This document shows positions 1 to 6,610 of a stretch of 10,279 nucleotides of DNA, piece after piece. Source of the DNA: an uncultured Devosia sp. (GTDB lineage Bacteria; Pseudomonadota; Alphaproteobacteria; Rhizobiales; Devosiaceae); assembly GCA_913775215.1 (NCBI GenBank), contig CAJYKO010000282.1, forward strand, positions 1-10,279. The letters are read 5' to 3'. The notes below the pieces were generated by a model, which had not been told where the DNA came from, made no database searches, and saw nothing but the letters and a program-made list of their open reading frames with translations. Position 1 is the stretch's first letter. Every line of letters begins with the position of its first letter. Both the position numbers and the translations under genes were made by a program.

Positions 1-1
1 C

Positions 2-334
2 CCAGCCGAGCTGTTCGACGTCATCGCCTCCCGCTACGCAGGCAAGCGCCCGTCAGCGGCGACATGGCATTGGCGAGAATCGAGCCCATTCGCAGCCATC
101 GCAAAAGGCAAAGCCATCTCCATCGAGGCCTGCGACCCCTTTACCCTCCATTTCGGCCTTGATGGCTGGGAACATGCTGGGAACAAGCCTTCCGTCCCCA
201 ACGGCCTCGGCATGCATTGCGTGCTGTTCACCGCTGCTGATCTTGAGGGTCACAAGACGTTGGATTTCACCTTCCGCAGTGCTGACGGGGATTGGAAGGG
301 CAAAGATTTCTCGATTGGGTTAGCGGTGGATTGA
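2..334 (+). CDS. GH15 glucoamylase, C-terminal fragment
   Basis: The last 110 codons of a gene that enters from the left edge, in the frame starting at base 2 and ending at TGA 332-334. The peptide opens with PAELFDVIASRYAG, then has a TWHWRE segment, an ISIEACDPFTLHFGLDGW stretch and a WKGKDFSIGL end. This order (VFD-x-I-x-x-V-x-x-RY, a W-x-W strand, F-x-L-H-x-x-x-D-x-W, then W-x-G-x-D-F) is what I recognise from the C-terminal beta domain of bacterial glucan 1,4-alpha-glucosidases (GH15), which cleave glucose from the non-reducing ends of alpha-glucans. The catalytic (alpha/alpha)6 barrel lies outside the window, so activity cannot be judged. The gene converges with the glucose-oxidation operon, a sensible functional pairing. 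Alternative: another glycan-active enzyme with a similar beta domain. Confidence 0.75.
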   Translation, partial: PAELFDVIASRYAGKRPSAATWHWRESSPFAAIAKGKAISIEACDPFTLHFGLDGWEHAGNKPSVPNGLGMHCVLFTAADLEGHKTLDFTFRSADGDWKGKDFSIGLAVD

Positions 335-365
335 GGCGTTCCCTCGGAGTCATCCCAAACACGGT

Positions 366-434
366 GTCATCCCGGCCTTGAGCCGGGATCCATCTTGGGA
401 TCTCAGGATGGGCCCCGGCCTTCGCCGGGGTGAC
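366..434. repeat. GTCATCCC palindromic repeat, two hairpins
   Basis: A compact element fills the middle of the 137-bp gap between convergent genes. Its ends are inverted (GTCATCCC at the left, GGGGTGAC at the right). It contains two stem-loops: ATCCCGGC/GCCGGGAT at 369-376 and 382-389 with a 5-nt loop, and CCCCGGC/GCCGGGG at 413-419 and 424-430 with a CTTC loop. A short CCATC/GATGG pair lies between them. This is the layout of REP/RUP-like dispersed repeats common between genes in many alphaproteobacteria. Placed between two stop codons it may also stop transcription from both sides, although there is no T-run after either stem. A related half-element occurs at 6611-6633. Confidence 0.8.
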
Positions 435-471
435 AGCCAGTGGTTGGGCCGACGACGGTCGCCCACCACTC

Positions 472-1146
472 TCACACCACCAGCTTCTCATCCGTCCAAA
501 GCGCGAACCCACCCTTGAACGCATTGGCATTATCGCCGCGCCTTACTTTGGGCGGCATGTCATCGAGCGCATCCACATTGCCGCCGCCGATCACCACATA
601 GTCCGGCTGCAGCGCCGCCGTCAGCGTCTCGACGGCCTCGAACACATGCCGCTTCCACTTCTTGCGCCCGCGCTTTTCAAGGCTCGCTTCGCCGAGATAA
701 TCCTCATAGGTCCGGCCCTTCCTATAGGGCAAGTGCGCCAGCTCCATCGGTTGCGCCACGTGCTCAACGATCATTGCCGCCCCAAGCCCGGTGCCGAGCC
801 CCAGAAACAGCATGCGACCGCCATCATAGCTGCCGATCGCCTGCATTAGCGCATCATTGATGATCCGCACCGGCTTGCCAAACCGCTTTTCGAAATCGAA
901 CCCGACCCAGCCCGGCGCGAGATTATGTGGCTCGGCCAGGATCTTGTTGTGCACCACGGGCCCGGGATAGCCCATGGCGATGACGTCGAAGTCGAGTCCA
1001 TCCCACAGCGTCTGCAAGTCTGTCGCCATGGTCTCGGCATTCATTGTCGGACCTGACGCGACCTTGCGCACCTGACCGCCGGTATTGGCCATGACCTTGA
1101 CGTGTGAGCCGCCGATATCGACGGCCAAAACCTTTTTGTCTGCCAT
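472..1146 (-). CDS. ROK-family sugar kinase, polyphosphate-glucokinase-like
   Basis: 224 aa. A probable cytoplasmic kinase that phosphorylates glucose at C6. Visible are the phosphate-binding motif VDIGGSHVKV (residues 9-18), GYPGPV (59-64), INDAL with the presumed catalytic base D98, the second phosphate loop LGLGTGLGAAM (115-125), ELAH (135-138, the family ExGH position), and a C-terminal VVIGGGN (184-190). The KKWKRHV...L..L.PDYVVIGGGN end closely recalls polyphosphate glucokinases (PpgK). At 224 aa it is shorter than usual ROK kinases (about 300) and lacks the Cys-rich zinc motif. I place the start at ATG 1146: GGAGG at 1158-1154 is 7 nt upstream, whereas TTG 1152 would have almost no spacing. 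The start is 2 nt after the zwf stop, so translation is probably coupled. The phosphate donor (ATP or polyphosphate) is uncertain. Confidence 0.8.
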   Translation of the reverse strand: MADKKVLAVDIGGSHVKVMANTGGQVRKVASGPTMNAETMATDLQTLWDGLDFDVIAMGYPGPVVHNKILAEPHNLAPGWVGFDFEKRFGKPVRIINDALMQAIGSYDGGRMLFLGLGTGLGAAMIVEHVAQPMELAHLPYRKGRTYEDYLGEASLEKRGRKKWKRHVFEAVETLTAALQPDYVVIGGGNVDALDDMPPKVRRGDNANAFKGGFALWTDEKLVV

Positions 1147-1148
1147 GA

Positions 1149-2525
1149 TCAAGCCTCCGGATCGACCCAGCCGCCGGGCGGCTCAAACCCCTTCATCGCG
1201 GCCTGCGGTCCCCAGGTCCCTGGTTTGTAGCGCGCCGGAACCTCGGGATCGTCGAGGATGGGGTCGAAAATCCGCCAGGCCAGTTCCGCCGCATCCTGCC
1301 GCGTAAAGAGCTGGCGCTTGCCCGCCATGGCGTCGCCGATCAGCCGCTCATAGGGCATCATATCGTCGGTTGTGTCGTCGAGCGCGGTCAGTTCCACCGC
1401 CTCGCCGACCATATCGCCCCCCGCCTTCTTCCGCCGCACGCCGATCCCCGTCACCACCTCCGGCCCGAGCCGAAAGCGCACATAATTGGCCTGATCCTTC
1501 GGGAATCCATCGAACACCGCGATCGGCGGCCTGCGGAAGCGCACGATGACCTCGGTCGCCTTGACCGGCAGTTCCTTGCCCGCGCGAATATAAAAGGGCA
1601 CGCCCTCCCAGCGCCAGGTATCGACAGCAAAGCGCAGCGCCGCAAACGTCTCGCGCGCGGATTTCGGCGCGACGCCCGGCTCGTCGAGATAGCCCTCGAA
1701 CTGACCGCGCACCACATCCTCTTTCTTCAGCCGCCGAATGGCCTTCAAAACCTGCACCTTCTCATCGCTGAGATCATCGGACTCGCCATTGACCGGCGGC
1801 TCGACGGCGAGCAGCAGCAGGACATTGAGCAGATGGTTCTGCACCACGTCGCGAATGGCCCCGACCTCGTCATAAAACTTGCCGCGACCCTTGATGCCAA
1901 AATTCTCGGCCATCGTGACCTGGACGCTCTCGACATAATTGCGGTTCCAGATCGGCTCGATGAAGGCATTGGCAAAGCGGATATAGAGAAGGTTCTGAAT
2001 CGCCTCCTTGCCGAGGAAATGGTCGATGCGAAACACCGCATCTTCCTCGAACACCTTATGCAGCGTCGCATTGAGCGCCTGCGCGGTGGCAAGGTCCCGG
2101 CCAAATGGTTTTTCCACCATCAGCCGAGCCCCCTTGGCGATCCCCGCCGCCCCCAGCCCATCTGCTACCGTGCCGAACAGCGAGGGCGGGATGGCGAGGT
2201 AATAAAGCGGATGTTTGTGCGTGCCCAAGGCTGCGCGAAGCTTTTCTAAGGTCGCCGCCTGCTTGTAGTCACCCGATACATAGTGCATCAGGCCCATAAG
2301 CTTGCCGAAAACTGCCTCGTCCACCCTGCCGAATTGCCTGGTCACGGCATCGCGCGCCCGCTCCGCCAACTGATCTTGGCCCCAATCGTCAAGCGCCACG
2401 CCGACGACCGGCTTCTCGAGATGCCCCCGCCGCACCATCTGGTAGAGCGAGGGCAGGATCATCTTGTGGGCGAGATCGCCCGTCACGCCGAAGACGACGA
2501 GAGCGTCCGAGGAAGTCCTGCGCAT
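1149..2525 (-). CDS. zwf: glucose-6-phosphate 1-dehydrogenase
   Basis: 458 aa. Cytoplasmic enzyme oxidising glucose-6-phosphate to 6-phosphogluconolactone, the entry step of the oxidative pentose phosphate and Entner-Doudoroff routes. The N-terminal Rossmann loop is GVTGDLAHK (13-21). EKPFGRD (138-144), the substrate signature RIDHFLGKE (166-174; the more usual form is DHYLGK) and QNHLLN, with H231 in the position of the catalytic base, are all present, followed by the large alpha+beta domain with FYIRAGKELPVKATEVIVRF. Length is close to the usual 460-490 aa. Start chosen at ATG 2525 because AGGAGG at 2536-2531 lies 5 nt ahead, overlapping the gnd stop; an in-frame ATG at 2567 would run inside gnd and is rejected. 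Second gene of the operon, 10 nt after gnd. Cofactor preference cannot be told reliably by eye. Confidence 0.96.
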   Translation of the reverse strand: MRRTSSDALVVFGVTGDLAHKMILPSLYQMVRRGHLEKPVVGVALDDWGQDQLAERARDAVTRQFGRVDEAVFGKLMGLMHYVSGDYKQAATLEKLRAALGTHKHPLYYLAIPPSLFGTVADGLGAAGIAKGARLMVEKPFGRDLATAQALNATLHKVFEEDAVFRIDHFLGKEAIQNLLYIRFANAFIEPIWNRNYVESVQVTMAENFGIKGRGKFYDEVGAIRDVVQNHLLNVLLLLAVEPPVNGESDDLSDEKVQVLKAIRRLKKEDVVRGQFEGYLDEPGVAPKSARETFAALRFAVDTWRWEGVPFYIRAGKELPVKATEVIVRFRRPPIAVFDGFPKDQANYVRFRLGPEVVTGIGVRRKKAGGDMVGEAVELTALDDTTDDMMPYERLIGDAMAGKRQLFTRQDAAELAWRIFDPILDDPEVPARYKPGTWGPQAAMKGFEPPGGWVDPEA

Positions 2526-2535
2526 CTCGGCCTCC

Positions 2536-3537
2536 TCAGTGCTTTTCGTTATGTCCGCCAAAGGCATAGCGCATGGCCGAGATCAGCTTGTTGGCATATT
2601 CGTCGGCATCGCGCGAGGCGAAGCGCCCAAAGAGCGCCGAGGACAAAACCGGCGCCGGCACCCCGGTCTCGACCGCCGCGCGCAGCGTCCAGCGCCCTTC
2701 GCCTGAGTCTGAAACCTTGCCGCCAAAATTGGTCAATTCCGGATCAGTCTTAAGCGTCGAGGCCGTCAGATCGAGCAGCCAGGAACTGATGACGCTCGCA
2801 TGCCGCCAAACTTCGGCGACGCCGCCAACGTCGATATCGAACTGATAATATTGCGGATCATGGAGCGGCGCCGTCTCGGCATCCGCCGCGCGCGCTTCGC
2901 TTCCCGCATCTGCTGCTCTGAGGATATTGAGCCCTTCGGCATAGGCCGCCATCAGCCCATATTCGATACCATTGTGCACCATCTTGACGAAGTGCCCCGC
3001 GCCGCTCGCCCCGCAATGAAGATAGCCGAGCGGGGCTGTATCGCCCGACCCGGCCTCGGCGCCATTACCATCCTTGCCGGGCGCAAGCGAAGCGAAGATC
3101 GGCTCGAGCCGGTCAAAGCTTTCCTTCGGCCCGCCGATCATCAGGCAATAGCCGCGTTCCAGCCCCCAGACCCCGCCGCTCGTGCCGACGTCGACAAAGC
3201 TGATGTTTTTCGCCGCAAACTCGCGCCCGAGATCCACTGCATCGCGGTAGTAGGAATTGCCGCCATCGATAATGGTGTCGCCGGGCTCAAGCTGTTCTGC
3301 GACCTCGCGAGCGACCTTGCCGGTGATCGCCGCAGGCAGCATCAGCCAGACAGCGCGTGGCTTTTGCAGTTTGCCGATCAGCTCGGCCATGGAGCCAGCG
3401 CCCACGGCACCTTCCTTGACGAGCGCTGCGACATTGTCCGGGCTCACGTCATAAACGACGCATTCGTGGCCCGCCTTGATCAGCCGCCGCACCATATTGG
3501 CGCCCATGCGCCCAAGCCCCACCATCGCTATCTGCAT
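2536..3537 (-). CDS. gnd: 6-phosphogluconate dehydrogenase, decarboxylating, short form
   Basis: 333 aa. Oxidatively decarboxylates 6-phosphogluconate to ribulose-5-phosphate in the cytoplasm. Seen: Rossmann motif VGLGRMGANM (6-15), DGGNSYYRD (91-99), FVDVGTSGGVWGLERG (114-129), and the catalytic helix GHFVKMVHNGIEYG (181-194) with K185. It stops at about 330 aa, so it is the short (GntZ/YqeC-like) form without the long C-terminal domain of the E. coli enzyme. The second beta strand ends in an acidic residue (YD, D30), which favours NAD over NADP by general Rossmann rules; this is inference. Start ATG 3537 has GGGAG 6 nt upstream (3548-3544); the reading frame stays open to 3627 but the extra 30 residues are Arg-rich and precede the family's usual start. 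First gene of the gnd-zwf-kinase operon. Confidence 0.95.
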   Translation of the reverse strand: MQIAMVGLGRMGANMVRRLIKAGHECVVYDVSPDNVAALVKEGAVGAGSMAELIGKLQKPRAVWLMLPAAITGKVAREVAEQLEPGDTIIDGGNSYYRDAVDLGREFAAKNISFVDVGTSGGVWGLERGYCLMIGGPKESFDRLEPIFASLAPGKDGNGAEAGSGDTAPLGYLHCGASGAGHFVKMVHNGIEYGLMAAYAEGLNILRAADAGSEARAADAETAPLHDPQYYQFDIDVGGVAEVWRHASVISSWLLDLTASTLKTDPELTNFGGKVSDSGEGRWTLRAAVETGVPAPVLSSALFGRFASRDADEYANKLISAMRYAFGGHNEKH

Positions 3538-3666
3538 TGCATGCTCCCAGACTTCTCGGCGACACCCCCGCCGCCGTTCCAGCTTACAACGCACGGCAAG
3601 AGATTTCGGGCACCGGATCGAGCGCACATTGCGTATTTTTAATGGGAGATCGTCCGGCTAAAAACA
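3538..3666 (-). promoter_or_regulatory. leader/promoter region of the gnd operon
   Basis: About 130 bp between the gnd start and the chemoreceptor terminator. It must hold the promoter for gnd-zwf-kinase unless transcription reads through from the chemoreceptor gene. Read on the minus strand it goes from AT-rich (3630-3665) to a G-rich stretch just ahead of gnd. I see no convincing -35/-10 pair and no clear operator palindrome. Confidence 0.35.
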
Positions 3667-3693
3667 AAGGGGCCAGCTCATGGCTGACCCCTT
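3667..3693 (-). terminator. intrinsic terminator of the chemoreceptor gene
   Basis: An 11-bp stem (AAGGGG-C-CAGC pairing with GCTG-A-CCCCTT, one C-A mismatch) closes a 5-nt loop. On the minus strand it is followed by TTGTTTTTAG, a good T-run. It lies 25 nt past the chemoreceptor stop codon, so it should end that transcript and insulate it from the gnd operon. The plus-strand side has no comparable T-run. Confidence 0.85.
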
Positions 3694-3717
3694 CGTGTTT
3701 AGTCTGTCGCAGAGTTC

Positions 3718-6117
3718 CTAGAACTCAGACCAATCCTGCAGTAGCGCCGCATTGCCCTGCACCTGATATTTGGCCGCGGTTGCCGCCTTGGCGACCTTTC
3801 GGGCCGGGGCGCGCCCCACTGCCTTCTGCTCGACATGGCCCAGCCGGAACACATCGACCACGCGATCAAGCTCGCTTGCCTGCGCTTCGGTCTGCTCGAT
3901 CGAGGCGTTGATCTCTTCGACCAGCGCCGCATTGTGCTGGGTCATTTCGTCCATCTGGCGGACGGCGGTGGACACCTCCTCGATGGCCGAAGCCTGCTCG
4001 CGGCTGCCGCGAGCAATAGCGGTGAGGAGCGAGCTGTTTTCCTGGACGGCCTCGAGCATGGAAACCAGACGATCGGCCGCATTGGCAACGAGCCGCGAGC
4101 CGGCAGAGACTTCTGCCGTGCTCTGTTCGATCAACTGCTTGACGTCGGACGATGCCTGCGCCGCGCTTTGTGCCAGACGGCGCACTTCCACGGCAACCAC
4201 GGCAAAGCCCTTTCCGGCCTCGCCCGCCCGCGCCGCTTCCACCGAAGCGTTCAAGGCAAGAAGGTTGGTCTGGAAGGCGATGTCGTCGATCATGCCGATG
4301 ATGTTGGAAATCTTGGCCGAAGACTGGGTGATCCGGTCCATCGCCCCATTGGCATCGTTCATCAGGCTGCCGCCTTCTTCGGCCGCGCGCGAAACATCTT
4401 CGGCCTTGTGGGAGGCGATTTCGGCCTGGTTCGCATTGTCGATGACGGTGCGTGCCAGCTGTTCCATTGCTGCGGAGGTTTCTTCGATCGTTGCGGCCTG
4501 CTTGGTCGTGCGGTCGCTGAGATCGTTGGCACCTGAAAGGATTTCAGCCGTCGCCGTGCGCAACGAGCGCGAGGTACCGCGCAATTGCCCGACGACATCG
4601 GCCAGCCGATCGGCAACGGCATTGGTGTCGGCCTTCAGCTTGGCAAAGGCGCCGCTATAATTGCCTTCGATGCGGCGGGTCAGGTCGGTATCAGCCAATG
4701 CCGCAAGAACCTTGCCGGTTTCATCGAGCCCGCCATCGACGGTTTCCACCAGCGTATTGACGCCATTGGCGAGTGCGTTGAGTTCGGGATCTGGGAATTT
4801 TGCATTCACGCGGCGCGAGAAATCGCCGGCAATGGCCGCGTCGACCACATTGCCAAAGGCTGACTGCAATTCGGCCATCATCTTGGCCCGCTCGTCACGA
4901 TCGCGAATGACGCGCACCGCTTCCGCGTCGGTCATCTGGGCAACCTTGATGCCGTTTTCGCGGAAGATTTCGACCGATCGCGCCAGCGTGCCGACCTCGT
5001 CGCCGCGCGCCATGAAAGGTACGCTTACCTCGTAATTGCCCTTGGTCATGCTCTCGACCGTCTTGCCCAACTGGCTGAGAGGCCGTCCCACAAGACGGAG
5101 CATCAGGACGAAGACAATGGCGATGGCCGCAAGAATGCAGAGCGCGGAAAGCTCGATAATGGTCGAGCGTGCTTCGGATACAGCCGCGCTCAAAGCGGCC
5201 TGCGGCACGAGTGAAACAAGGCTCCAGCGATCCTGCGTGTCGCCGGCGCTAAAGCTCATGGCCATAAAGCGTGCAGGGGCTCCATCGATGCCGGCTGCCT
5301 GGGTTTCGACGTAGTCGGTGCTGGAAAGCGAATTCTGCACCAATTTCCCGAGCGGATTGTCTGCTGCAAGCGTGGTCCCAATCAGGCTCGTGTCGGGATG
5401 TGAAATGACAATGCCGGTTGCGGAAACTAGGGCGACATTGCCTGTCTCGAAAGGTCTGATTTGGGAAAGGGCTTCGTTGATCGAGGCGAGTGAAACATCG
5501 ACGCCAGCCGTGCCGACATAGGTTCCGTCAACTTTAATCGGCGCACCGAATGAGGTCAGCAGCACATCTTTTCCGCCGACCGAATAAGCATAGGGCTCGA
5601 TGGCAACTGCACGGTCGAGCGACTTGGGCAGCAGGGCATAGTCGCCCGCGCCCGGTGTGTCATAGCCAATCAGCACTTCCTTGACGATCGTGCCGCTGCC
5701 GCGCTGCCAGTAGGGCACGAAGCGCCCCGTCGCATCCCATGGGGCCTGACCGGCAAATTCCGCGTCTCGGCCATCGAGCGCCTGAGGCTCCCATGCCGAC
5801 CAGGTCCCCAGCAGCTTTGGATTGTCTTCAAGCATCGCCTCGTGCACCGCATCATAGGCGGCGCGATCGACCACGCCGGCACTTTTCATCGCCGATGTGG
5901 TTGTGGCGATGTCGACCGCTACCTGTTCGGCCTGCACGAGATCGCGGGACACTTGCTCGGCGATGGAACGCGTCGTTTCCGCCTGCAATGCCAAGGTCTG
6001 GGCTTCGACTGAGGACCCGATCTGGTGCACGAGAAAGCTCATCCCGGCGCAAAACACACCGGCTATGACAACACCAGCCACAAGCGAAACGCGGACTGGA
6101 AGAGAATTGGCACGCAC
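3718..6117 (-). CDS. methyl-accepting chemotaxis protein with Cache-type sensor
   Basis: 799 aa inner-membrane chemoreceptor. Layout: TM1 about 9-31; a periplasmic region of about 290 residues with Cache-like features (LLGTWSAWEP at 102-111, then GTAGVDVSLASI at 202-213); TM2 about 321-341; HAMP about 341-393; further HAMP-like linker helices to about 510; signalling domain about 540-755 with the hairpin tip IDDIAFQTNLLALNASVEAA (610-629) and GKGFAVVAVEV. The tip would contact CheA/CheW. The protein ends in a flexible tail and DWSEF, matching the W-x-x-F pentapeptide that tethers CheR/CheB. Start chosen at GTG 6117, preceded by AAGGAG at 7 nt; TTG 6186 in the same frame has no such site and would add a basic segment before TM1. 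Monocistronic with its own terminator. The ligand is unknown. Confidence 0.93.
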   Translation of the reverse strand: MRANSLPVRVSLVAGVVIAGVFCAGMSFLVHQIGSSVEAQTLALQAETTRSIAEQVSRDLVQAEQVAVDIATTTSAMKSAGVVDRAAYDAVHEAMLEDNPKLLGTWSAWEPQALDGRDAEFAGQAPWDATGRFVPYWQRGSGTIVKEVLIGYDTPGAGDYALLPKSLDRAVAIEPYAYSVGGKDVLLTSFGAPIKVDGTYVGTAGVDVSLASINEALSQIRPFETGNVALVSATGIVISHPDTSLIGTTLAADNPLGKLVQNSLSSTDYVETQAAGIDGAPARFMAMSFSAGDTQDRWSLVSLVPQAALSAAVSEARSTIIELSALCILAAIAIVFVLMLRLVGRPLSQLGKTVESMTKGNYEVSVPFMARGDEVGTLARSVEIFRENGIKVAQMTDAEAVRVIRDRDERAKMMAELQSAFGNVVDAAIAGDFSRRVNAKFPDPELNALANGVNTLVETVDGGLDETGKVLAALADTDLTRRIEGNYSGAFAKLKADTNAVADRLADVVGQLRGTSRSLRTATAEILSGANDLSDRTTKQAATIEETSAAMEQLARTVIDNANQAEIASHKAEDVSRAAEEGGSLMNDANGAMDRITQSSAKISNIIGMIDDIAFQTNLLALNASVEAARAGEAGKGFAVVAVEVRRLAQSAAQASSDVKQLIEQSTAEVSAGSRLVANAADRLVSMLEAVQENSSLLTAIARGSREQASAIEEVSTAVRQMDEMTQHNAALVEEINASIEQTEAQASELDRVVDVFRLGHVEQKAVGRAPARKVAKAATAAKYQVQGNAALLQDWSEF

Positions 6118-6270
6118 GACACCACTCCTTGGCGCAGATAACGGGCCACGACGCATGGACCGCCTCGAGCAAGAATCGCGTTTCAAAGTGTAGGAGCGGT
6201 TAACTTAGGATATCTGCGTAGTGAAATTTTACGAGTGACATGATGGACGGAACCAGACGAAGGCGGCATC
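6118..6270. promoter_or_regulatory. intergenic control region of the chemoreceptor gene
   Basis: This stretch separates the chemoreceptor start from the hairpins in front of the small protein gene and should carry the chemoreceptor promoter on the minus strand. It contains AT-rich sequence around 6198-6232, including the near-palindrome GTGAAATTTTAC at 6221-6232. I see no sigma-54 type GG/GC pair and no confident -35/-10 pair on either strand. Confidence 0.35.
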
Positions 6271-6293
6271 GTTAACGTCTCGTAGACGATAAC
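6271..6293 (+). other. stem-loop in the leader region
   Basis: GTTAACGTCT (6271-6280) pairs with AGACGATAAC (6284-6293) around a CGT loop, giving 10 base-pair positions with a single A-A mismatch. No T-run follows, so it is not a terminator. It sits 27 nt ahead of the strong stem at 6320-6346, and both could fold in one transcript. It might instead be a binding site for a dimeric regulator. Confidence 0.5.
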
Positions 6294-6315
6294 CAGTAAC
6301 ACTGTTTATCGACTC

Positions 6316-6352
6316 AAAGGCCCCGGCGGCTCGTCGTCACCGGGGCACTTTT
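6316..6352 (+). terminator. plus-strand intrinsic terminator or attenuator
   Basis: The core stem GCCCCGG (6320-6326)/CCGGGGC (6340-6346) is extended inward past one C-A mismatch by three further pairs, one of them G-T, to a TCGTC loop. Outward, AAAG pairs with CTTT past a single bulged A. A TTTT run closes it. No plus-strand coding gene lies upstream, since the chemoreceptor runs the other way. So it either ends a small non-coding transcript or acts as an attenuator 20 nt ahead of the 69-aa gene at 6372. Confidence 0.65.
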
Positions 6353-6371
6353 GCGTCTAGAGGGGAATTTC

Positions 6372-6581
6372 ATGCAATATCGCGTTGTCGACGCAAGGGG
6401 TACGATGGTCCAGGCAGAGCATCTGGTCGATGCTTCGACGCCTGAAGCTGCCGCCAAGAGCGCCTTCGGTCTCGACCTTGTCCGGTCCGGCCGCATCCGC
6501 GATCTCGTCGCCCGTATCTACTGGCAGCCGCCAGGCTCGCCGAAGAACATGGTGCGGCTCTATTCCAAGGCTGCCTACTGA
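6372..6581 (+). CDS. small protein of unknown function, 69 aa
   Basis: 69 aa starting MQYRVVDARG and ending VRLYSKAAY. The start at ATG 6372 is set by GAGGGG ending 6 nt upstream; a TTG in frame at 6351 falls inside the terminator T-run and is rejected. The protein has no signal peptide and no membrane segment. It looks like a small folded alpha/beta unit: a first strand, an Ala-rich helix after STPEAAAKSAFG (22-33), then a basic RSGRIRDLVARIYW segment (38-51). Codon use matches the neighbours, and with the good ribosome site this supports a real gene. I do not recognise the family. It is probably a conserved small protein of related alphaproteobacteria. It converges with the VOC gene. Confidence 0.7.
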   Translation: MQYRVVDARGTMVQAEHLVDASTPEAAAKSAFGLDLVRSGRIRDLVARIYWQPPGSPKNMVRLYSKAAY

Positions 6582-6610
6582 GGCGACATAAAGCTTTAGT
6601 CTCTTAAACC

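Noticed and set aside
335..471. Possible CRISPR or tandem array in the repeat-rich gap
   Set aside because: There is one element of two unlike hairpins, with no regularly spaced direct repeats.
2526..2567. Longer zwf start at ATG 2567
   Set aside because: It would overlap gnd and lacks a ribosome site, while ATG 2525 has a near-perfect AGGAGG and gives the usual N-terminus.
1833..2753. Plus-strand open frames of 138 and 156 codons across zwf and gnd
   Set aside because: Antisense shadows of zwf and gnd with no ribosome site or domain pattern.
2800..3642. 280-codon open frame on the plus strand across gnd
   Set aside because: It is antisense to gnd, whose motifs are unmistakable. In GC-rich DNA the opposite strand often stays open; the peptide shows no domain pattern and there is no ribosome site.
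3770..4660. 296- and 233-codon plus-strand open frames inside the chemoreceptor gene
   Set aside because: Both are antisense to the signalling domain; their Ser/Ala/Arg-rich composition mirrors the coding strand and there is no recognisable fold.
6118..6186. Longer chemoreceptor start at TTG 6186
   Set aside because: No Shine-Dalgarno, and an Arg-rich extension before the first membrane helix; GTG 6117 has AAGGAG at 7 nt. Not fully excluded, because a start at ATG 6156 is also in frame.
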